NCBI GenBank assembly: GCA_045637505.1
Contig: JAZTZO010000060.1
Location: forward strand, 1-47,597
DNA: 47,597 nt
Origin: RGIG4079 sp045637505
GTDB lineage: Bacteria; Bacteroidota; Bacteroidia; Bacteroidales; Muribaculaceae
Reading direction: 5' to 3'
Position numbers and translations under genes: made by a program. The notes below the pieces were generated by a model. It saw only the letters and a list, made by a program, of their open reading frames with translations, was not told where the DNA came from and did not search any database. How positions within the stretch are numbered: position 1 is the stretch's first letter; each line of letters starts with the position of its first letter. This document shows, in pieces, positions 42,082-47,597 of this stretch.

Positions 42082-43530
42082 ATGGACAGCAAAGCTATTA
42101 TTGAAAAAATAAAATCGCAAGTAAAAGCTACTAAAACAACTCGTTGGATAAGATTTGCCCTTGTTGCTCTTCTATTCTTTGCTTGGGTTGCTTGGATGGG
42201 CAATTGGTGGTTGTCAATCTTCATCCTTTTGCTATTTGATATCTACATCACTGGTTTCATTCCTTTCGATTGGTGGAAAGAGAGCAAAAACAAAGTGGTA
42301 AGAACGGTGATGAGCTGGGTTGACGCCATAGTGTATGCATTGATATTGGTTTACTTCGTTTTTGCCTTTGTGGGACAAAACTACCAAATCCCCTCATCTT
42401 CGCTCGAAAAAACACTTTTGACAGGCGACTATTTGTGGGTGAACAAAATGGTTTATGGACCTCGCGTGCCTATGACTCCTGTACATTTCCCATTGGTACA
42501 CAACACATTGCCATTAATTAATACTAAAAGTTATCTCGACAATCCATCAATAGAGTATCGCCGATTGAAAGGATTGCGCAATGTGGAACTTGGCGACATC
42601 GTAGTATTTAACTTCCCCGCTGGCGACACCGTGCCAGTAAAAGTTGGCAACCCCGACTATTACACTCTGGTGAAAATGGTGGGACGCGACTTTATCAATT
42701 ACAACAAAGACCAATTTGGCGAAATCATATATCGCCCCGTTGACCGTCGCGAAAACTATGTGAAACGATGTGTGGGACTTCCCGGTCAAAAATTCCAAAT
42801 CAAAAACGGAGTTATCTATACCGATGGCGTGGCTCAAAAACAACCCGAAAATGTGCAATTTAACTATATCGTTCAAACCAAAACGCCTATCACCGACACC
42901 GAATGGGAAGAACTCGGCATCGCTATCGAAGACCGTAGAGTGGCCGATTTGAATAATCCCGATGAACGAATGGGATTGATTGCCTCGGGGTTTGACCTCA
43001 AATCACCCATATACATACCACCTCTAACCAATGAAATGCTCACCAAACTCAAAGCGAATAGCAATGTGGTGAAAATCACCAAATTGGGCGAATCGGCATT
43101 TATACGCCCCGAATATCTCTATCCCGATATTGTTTCGGACAAATGGACAAGCTATAACTATGGTGGCGAAGAGGGGTTGATTATCCCAAATAAAGGTATG
43201 ACCATCGACCTCACCGAAGATAATTGGCATCGCTACAACCGTTGTATTCGCAACTACGAACACAACTATGATGCATATCTAAAAGATGGCAAAGTGTATA
43301 TCGGTGGCAAACCTACCAACAAATATACATTCAAGATGGACTACTATTTCATGATGGGCGACAATCGCGACAATTCGCTCGACTCGCGTTTCTGGGGATT
43401 TGTTCCCGAAGACCACATCATAGGAACTCCAATGATTATACTCATTTCATTTGATAAAGATAAAAACTTGTTTAATGGAGGGATTCGTTGGAACCGCATA
43501 TTTAAAAGCGCCAACCCCGACAAAAATTAA
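42082..43530 (+). CDS. lepB: Signal peptidase I (large Bacteroidales form)
   Basis: The 482-residue serine protease removes signal peptides at the periplasmic face of the inner membrane. Two N-terminal membrane segments (about 22-58 and 74-96) precede box B, IPSSSLEKTLLTGD, whose catalytic Ser is S107; the Lys base is K228 in NYVKRCVGLPGQ. The C-terminal MGDNRDNSLDSRFWG and VPEDHIIG boxes are intact. An insertion of about 170 residues between the Lys box and the GDNRDNS box makes it longer than E. coli LepB; this is usual in the order. It overlaps the next gene (TAATG). Confidence 0.96.
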   Translation: MDSKAIIEKIKSQVKATKTTRWIRFALVALLFFAWVAWMGNWWLSIFILLLFDIYITGFIPFDWWKESKNKVVRTVMSWVDAIVYALILVYFVFAFVGQNYQIPSSSLEKTLLTGDYLWVNKMVYGPRVPMTPVHFPLVHNTLPLINTKSYLDNPSIEYRRLKGLRNVELGDIVVFNFPAGDTVPVKVGNPDYYTLVKMVGRDFINYNKDQFGEIIYRPVDRRENYVKRCVGLPGQKFQIKNGVIYTDGVAQKQPENVQFNYIVQTKTPITDTEWEELGIAIEDRRVADLNNPDERMGLIASGFDLKSPIYIPPLTNEMLTKLKANSNVVKITKLGESAFIRPEYLYPDIVSDKWTSYNYGGEEGLIIPNKGMTIDLTEDNWHRYNRCIRNYEHNYDAYLKDGKVYIGGKPTNKYTFKMDYYFMMGDNRDNSLDSRFWGFVPEDHIIGTPMIILISFDKDKNLFNGGIRWNRIFKSANPDKN

Positions 43531-44210
43531 TGTCATCACCCCTCATAAAATATAACGATACAACCCTTGTGCTGCCACCTGCCTTGTGTGGCAGCATTGG
43601 TTATTATTCACTAATGGCAAGCCACAAAAATGTGGTGATTGATCGTTATTGTCGCTACGACAAACGTCGCAAACTCATGCATCGCTATGACATTGCCGAT
43701 GTAAACGGTCGCCTCACTCTCACAGTTCCCATCACAAAACCTCGCATAGGTGCCACTTGGAACGATGCCGGAGTGTCGGCACATGGTGGGTGGTGGAATA
43801 TCCACAAAGTGGCATTGTGGTCGGCCTATGGTCGCACACCATTCTTTGAATACTATATCGATGAATTGATGCCTTATTTGCAACCTCGCGACGGCGTTCA
43901 GCCCGAATCGTTGATGGACCTCAACACAAGCTTCGATGCAATAATTCGTCGCATTGCCGGCATTGAGAGCAATGTGCGACACGAACTCACAGCCGAAGAA
44001 AAAGAATTGATAACTAATGGCGATAAATCAATTATCGACCACCGAAATAGTAATTTTGAACTTGAGCAACCTTTAGAATACTATCAAGTGAGAGCCACAC
44101 AACAAGGTTTTATTCCCAACCTCACAATGCTCGACCTCATTTTCAACATGGGACCCGAAACACCCCTTGTGTTGAAAAAAATCATCGAATTGAACTATTA
44201 TAACAATTAA
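43530..44210 (+). CDS. WbqC family protein
   Basis: The 226-residue protein matches the WbqC-like family: LPPALCGSIGYYSLM near the start, DRYCRYDKRRKLMHRYDI, RLTLTVPI, and HKVALWSAYGRTPFFEYYID. WbqC-type proteins occur in O-antigen loci and elsewhere and are thought to act in sugar or amide biosynthesis, but no reaction is established. In Bacteroidetes the gene regularly follows lepB, as it does here with a 1-nt overlap (TAATG). Confidence 0.88.
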   Translation: MSSPLIKYNDTTLVLPPALCGSIGYYSLMASHKNVVIDRYCRYDKRRKLMHRYDIADVNGRLTLTVPITKPRIGATWNDAGVSAHGGWWNIHKVALWSAYGRTPFFEYYIDELMPYLQPRDGVQPESLMDLNTSFDAIIRRIAGIESNVRHELTAEEKELITNGDKSIIDHRNSNFELEQPLEYYQVRATQQGFIPNLTMLDLIFNMGPETPLVLKKIIELNYYNN

Positions 44211-44250
44211 AGGCCTTAAAAGACTTTAACTACTTATTTCATCTTCACTT

Positions 44251-45447
44251 CTACTCGTGAATGGCGGCGAGACCTCCTTGGGCGGTTTCTTTGTATAGAC
44301 TTGGGAGGTCGTGGCCGGTTTGTTTCATCACTTCCACGATGCGGTCGAATGTGACAGTATGTTTGCCGTCGGATATTTGCGAATAAAGATTAGCATCAAG
44401 GGCACGAGCCGCTGCCATGGCATTACGCTCAATACACGGAATTTGTACCAATCCACACACCGGGTCACAAGTCAACCCAAGATGATGCTCAAGCCCCATT
44501 TCGGCACTATATTCTATTTGCGCAGGAGTTCCACCAAATAGTTGGCACGATGCAGCAGCAGCCATAGCACACGCCACCCCTACTTCGCCCTGACACCCCA
44601 CCTCGGCACCCGATACCGATGCATTGGTTTTAACCACATTTCCAAAAATTCCAGCCGTGGCAAGCGAACGCAAAATTCGTTCTTCAGAAAATCCTTTTGA
44701 TGTGTGGAGATGATATAACACCGAGGGAACAATGCCACATGACCCACAAGTAGGAGCCGTAACGATTTGTCCGCCGGCAGCATTTTCCTCGCTCACGGCA
44801 AGAGCATAGGCGTAGGTCAATCCACGGCTTTTAAGACTGCCGGTATAACCTTGTGCATGCACATAATAAGTAACAGCCTTGCGACGCACACCAAGTCCGC
44901 CGGGCAACACCCCTTCGGCCTCAATGCCTCGTTCTACCGCAGCTTTCATCACATGCCACACCTCACGAAGATAGTCCCATATCTCCGGTCCTTCGCATTG
45001 CTCCACATATTCCCAATAGTTATGCCCGGTTTTTTCGCACCATGCTTGAATGTCGGCAATACGAGTCATCTCATACACATGATTGTGCACGCGCGATTCA
45101 CCCTCTTCCATTATATCACCACCGCCAATAGAATAAACAATCCACTCATCGACCACATTATTTGCTTCATCGAGAGCCTCAAATTTCATTCCATTAGGGT
45201 GAAATGGAAGGAAAACATCGGGTTGCCACACAATCTCGGTCGCAGCCACTGGTTCAAGAACATCAAGCACAGCCTTGTCGGTCAAGTGACCTTTGCCCGT
45301 TGCGGCAAGTGAGCCATAAAGAGTCACTTTATAACTATTAGCACCACCTGTGCGAGCCAAAAAACATTCAGCCGCACGCTTCGGTCCCATAGTGTGACTG
45401 CTCGACGGACCAATACCTATCTTATATATCTCCCTTATCGATTCCAT
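44251..45447 (-). CDS. sdaA: L-serine ammonia-lyase, iron-sulfur type, single chain
   Basis: The start was placed at ATG 45447 (MESIREIYKIGIGPSSSHTM), eight codons inside the longest frame, because the family begins there. The 398-residue enzyme converts L-serine to pyruvate and ammonia with a 4Fe-4S cluster; beta and alpha parts are fused. GPSSSHTMGP binds substrate, and the cluster cysteines lie in TAPTCGSCGI, GCQGEVGVACAMAA and LTCDPVCGLVQIPC. A short ORF and a -7 box precede it on the same strand. Confidence 0.95.
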   Translation of the reverse strand: MESIREIYKIGIGPSSSHTMGPKRAAECFLARTGGANSYKVTLYGSLAATGKGHLTDKAVLDVLEPVAATEIVWQPDVFLPFHPNGMKFEALDEANNVVDEWIVYSIGGGDIMEEGESRVHNHVYEMTRIADIQAWCEKTGHNYWEYVEQCEGPEIWDYLREVWHVMKAAVERGIEAEGVLPGGLGVRRKAVTYYVHAQGYTGSLKSRGLTYAYALAVSEENAAGGQIVTAPTCGSCGIVPSVLYHLHTSKGFSEERILRSLATAGIFGNVVKTNASVSGAEVGCQGEVGVACAMAAAASCQLFGGTPAQIEYSAEMGLEHHLGLTCDPVCGLVQIPCIERNAMAAARALDANLYSQISDGKHTVTFDRIVEVMKQTGHDLPSLYKETAQGGLAAIHE

Positions 45448-45488
45448 ATCATATTTTTTTATTTTCCTCAAAAAGTGTGAACATTCTC

Positions 45489-45611
45489 CTATAATGACGC
45501 AATTCCCGATTCAAGATTGTTTGCATCTAAAGTTTCCAAGTCGCGATTTTCGCGAGCCTCTTTCATTGCAGCCAAAGTAAATTTGTTTGGATTGCTGTTT
45601 ACTGCGTCCAT
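45489..45611 (-). CDS. Short ORF upstream of sdaA (40 residues)
   Basis: The frame MDAVNSNPNKFTLAAMKEAR continues as ENRDLETLDANNLESGIASL and ends with TAG, 41 nt before sdaA. The composition is protein-like (amphipathic helix, charged), codon use matches the neighbours, and a -7 box lies about 55 nt upstream. The text resembles small antitoxin-type or helix-only proteins of Bacteroidales, possibly a remnant of a longer gene. Neither expression nor function can be shown. Confidence 0.45.
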   Translation of the reverse strand: MDAVNSNPNKFTLAAMKEARENRDLETLDANNLESGIASL

Positions 45612-45665
45612 CAAAACGCTATAAATCCAAAATGTAAATGAATGGCACTCTTGCCTGTTCACTTA

Positions 45666-45673
45666 CAAAGTTA
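45666..45673 (-). promoter_or_regulatory. -7 box for the short ORF and sdaA
   Basis: The minus strand reads TAACTTTG, a full -7 match. No standard -33 TTTG is seen at 19-21 nt. Confidence 0.5.
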
Positions 45674-45813
45674 GCAAATCATTTGAGAAATCTCTGTTTT
45701 ACGAAGAATATTTTAGTTTTTTGCAACTTTTTCTAAATGGGTTTTCTAAAATCACATTAGCTCATTTGATGTTAAAAAAGTTATATTCTATTGTTTAATA
45801 ATCTAATCATAAT

Positions 45814-45849
45814 TATCTTTGTTACGGTGGTAAAATTTACCGCTGTAAC
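45814..45849 (+). promoter_or_regulatory. Promoter and palindromic operator-like site of the GH13 gene
   Basis: The -7 box TATCTTTG (45814-45821) is directly followed by a near-perfect inverted repeat: GTTACGGTGGTAAA (45821-45834) and TTTACCGCTGTAAC (45836-45849) around a single central A, with a perfect GGTAAA-A-TTTACC core. The palindrome covers the transcription start, a position suited to a repressor; this is inferred. The rest of 45674-45813 shows nothing clear. Confidence 0.65.
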
Positions 45850-45911
45850 AAAACAACATTTGCAAAGTCTGAAACATAATTTGCAACAATATAAACTTAA
45901 TACCAATATTT

Positions 45912-47324
45912 ATGCGTAAAAACATTTTTAAATCAATCGTTGCCGGTGTTGCAGCCCTTGTGGGGTTGACCGGTAGTGTCGATGCAGTGGCTCAAGCGCC
46001 TGCACGCACTTCAGTGACTCACCCCGAGTGGAGTCGTAATGCAGTAATTTATGAAGTAAATCTCCGTCAGTTCACCCCCGAAGGCACAATCAATGCTTTT
46101 ATCAAAGAACTTCCTCGACTCAAAGAACTCGGAGTGGATATTCTTTGGTTTATGCCCATTCACCCCATCTCTGAAAAAAATCGCAAAGGCGAACTTGGAA
46201 GCTACTATGCAGTAAAAGACTACAAGGCTGTAAATCCCGAATTTGGTACACTCGACGATTTCAAACGTGCCGTAGCCGAAGCTCACAAATTGGGTATAAA
46301 AGTAGTTATCGACTGGGTACCCAACCACACAGGTTGCGACAATGCTTGGGTAACACAACATCCCGAATGGTATTCACTCAACATGGAAGGAAATATGTAT
46401 GGACCATTTGATTGGACCGATGTGTATGAACTCAACTATGACAACTATTATATGCGTAAAGCAATGGTTGACGCCATGAAATTTTGGCTCACCGAAGTGG
46501 GTATCGATGGCTATCGTTGTGATGTGGCAATGGAAGTGCCCACCGACTTTTGGGACGATACTCGTCCTCAACTCCAAGCTGTGAAACCCGACCTCTTTAT
46601 GCTTGCCGAAGCAAGTGTGCCCGAATTGCAACTCCACGGCTTTGACATGGGTTACAACTGGCCAATGAAGGACCTTTTCAGCGAAATCGCAGCAACAGCA
46701 GGTCAATATACTTTCCAAAAAGAGGGTGAACCAATGAAGACTTTCGCTACCAAAACTGCCGTTGCTATCGATTCACTCCTTGCCGACCAAGCTGCCGCAT
46801 ATCCTCAAGATTCATACTTGATGAATATGACCACCAACCACGACCTCAACTCGTGGGAAGGTACCGAATTTGACCGCCTTGGCAACCTCCACAAAGCATT
46901 TGCAGTGCTTTCATATACACTCCCCGGTATGCCATTAATCTACACCGGTCAAGAAACAGGAATGAATCGTGCATTTGAATTCTTTGTGAAAGATGAAGCA
47001 CCACAATGGGAACCACGCAACGAATATTTCACATTCTATCAAACACTCAACAACCTCAAACACGAAAACCGTGCACTCCTTGCTGGCGAACAAGGTGGCA
47101 AAATGGTGCGTTACCCAACCACCTCGCCCGACCTTTATGTGTTCTCACGCACAGTAGGCGATGATGCAGTGTTTGTAATGGTTAATCTCGGTGCAAAAGC
47201 ACAAAAAGTGAAATTTACAGGCGAAGCTCCATCAATCGAAAGCATGACCAACATCTTCGATGCTAAAGCAAAGAAACTCCCTTCAAAACTCAAACCCGGC
47301 GAATACCAAGTGTGGGCTAAGTAA
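45912..47324 (+). CDS. Periplasmic alpha-amylase family (GH13) glycoside hydrolase
   Basis: The 470-residue protein has a signal peptide (about 1-28, ending AVAQA) and a GH13 (beta/alpha)8 barrel: SRNAVIYEVNLRQFTPEGTI, GVDILWFMPIHPI, VVIDWVPNHTG, the nucleophile D204 in GYRCDVAM, the acid/base E233 in MLAEAS and the third acid D311 in TNHDLNS. A C-terminal beta domain starts near residue 405. It should act on alpha-glucans such as maltodextrins in the periplasm or at the outer membrane. No susC/susD genes are visible in the window. A terminator follows. Confidence 0.93.
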   Translation: MRKNIFKSIVAGVAALVGLTGSVDAVAQAPARTSVTHPEWSRNAVIYEVNLRQFTPEGTINAFIKELPRLKELGVDILWFMPIHPISEKNRKGELGSYYAVKDYKAVNPEFGTLDDFKRAVAEAHKLGIKVVIDWVPNHTGCDNAWVTQHPEWYSLNMEGNMYGPFDWTDVYELNYDNYYMRKAMVDAMKFWLTEVGIDGYRCDVAMEVPTDFWDDTRPQLQAVKPDLFMLAEASVPELQLHGFDMGYNWPMKDLFSEIAATAGQYTFQKEGEPMKTFATKTAVAIDSLLADQAAAYPQDSYLMNMTTNHDLNSWEGTEFDRLGNLHKAFAVLSYTLPGMPLIYTGQETGMNRAFEFFVKDEAPQWEPRNEYFTFYQTLNNLKHENRALLAGEQGGKMVRYPTTSPDLYVFSRTVGDDAVFVMVNLGAKAQKVKFTGEAPSIESMTNIFDAKAKKLPSKLKPGEYQVWAK

Positions 47325-47360
47325 AAGAGAAAAAAGGAAACTTAAAAGTCAATATAACAG

Positions 47361-47400
47361 AGTCTCAATCACTTATTTTATGTGGTTGAGATTCTTTTTT
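47361..47400 (+). terminator. Rho-independent terminator after the GH13 gene
   Basis: AGTCTCAATCAC (47361-47372) pairs with GTGGTTGAGATT (47382-47393), two G-U pairs, followed by six T to 47400. Confidence 0.9.
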
Positions 47401-47473
47401 CAAAATACAGCCTGTATCGTCCTGAAAAAGGTTTACTTTTAAATTGTTAATAAATGTATAATTAAAATAAGAG

Positions 47474-47501
47474 TGTAATACGGAGCTAGCTCCGTATTAC
47501 A
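47474..47501. repeat. Perfect 28-bp palindrome
   Basis: The half TGTAATACGGAGCT (47474-47487) is followed immediately by its exact complement (47488-47501). No T-run follows on either strand, so it is not a standard terminator. On the minus strand a -7 box TAATTTTG (47513-47520) would start transcription just before it. No gene is seen in 47401-47597. Confidence 0.7.
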
Positions 47502-47597
47502 GTTCAACTATTCAAAATTAGATATATTTTGCGAAAAGAAATAATTTTTCCATAATTTTTTTCCTTGTGCTGCGTCAGAATGAACCTGCTCAGGAGT

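Noticed and set aside
44767..45312. 181-codon open frame antisense to sdaA
   Set aside because: It is a shadow of a well-conserved enzyme gene, with no family resemblance and no promoter of its own.

Overview
The window is ordinary chromosome from a member of the Bacteroidales, possibly a Muribaculaceae-like gut commensal. The evidence is the protein families present (DUF5723, DUF4369, a roughly 480-residue LepB, single-chain SdaA, the TGS-kinase fusion), promoters of the Bacteroidetes type (-33 TTTG or TTG, 19-21 nt, then -7 TAnnTTTG) and starts preceded by A-rich leaders rather than Shine-Dalgarno sequences. The exact genus is not determined.

Layout. 1-4.1 kb: the tail of one gene, then a very large secreted N-acetylmuramoyl-L-alanine amidase. 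4.2-7.7 kb (+): dtd, a MazG-like hydrolase, a DUF4160 / DUF2442-HTH pair, deoC, a GYF-CD225 membrane protein and a DUF2752 protein. 7.8-12.4 kb (+): a DUF4369 lipoprotein, a ComM/YifB ATPase, a VWA protein and an unknown 371-residue protein. 12.6-15.9 kb: two unknown lipoproteins on the minus strand, flanking an AAA-DUF4143 ATPase preceded by four repeats phased at exactly 33 bp. 16-20.9 kb (-): an operon ybeY-mnmG-apt-uvrC. 21-26.2 kb (+): AlkD-like repair protein, O-acetylhomoserine sulfhydrylase, TGS-nucleoside kinase and acyltransferase. 26.3-29.4 kb (-): a lipoprotein and a DUF5723 outer-membrane protein. 29.5-32.9 kb (-): an AT-rich accessory island with an Rhs-core remnant and a row of immunity-like genes, some duplicated or broken. 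33-39.5 kb (+): argS, Bax-inhibitor-like protein, MATE exporter, GH25 lysozyme, a candidate small RNA on the minus strand and a Nudix-related regulator. 39.5-40.9 kb (-): an epimerase and a small membrane protein. 41.3-44.2 kb (+): dapB-lepB-wbqC. 44.2-45.7 kb (-): L-serine dehydratase with a short upstream ORF. 45.8-47.6 kb (+): a periplasmic GH13 amylase behind a palindromic operator-like site.

Most of the window is housekeeping: translation quality control (dtd, mnmG, ybeY, argS), nucleotide salvage (apt, deoC, kinase), repair (uvrC, AlkD-like), cell wall and secretion (dapB, lepB, amidase, lysozyme) and carbohydrate use (GH13, perhaps the Nudix regulator). dtd-mazG-deoC at 4.3-6.7 kb and ybeY-mnmG-apt-uvrC at 16-20.8 kb look like two halves of one Bacteroidales gene cluster separated by an inversion.

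The points most worth a second look are the Rhs-remnant immunity array, the 33-bp-phased repeats in front of the DUF4143 ATPase, the candidate terminated small RNA at about 38.2 kb, and the palindrome on the GH13 promoter.
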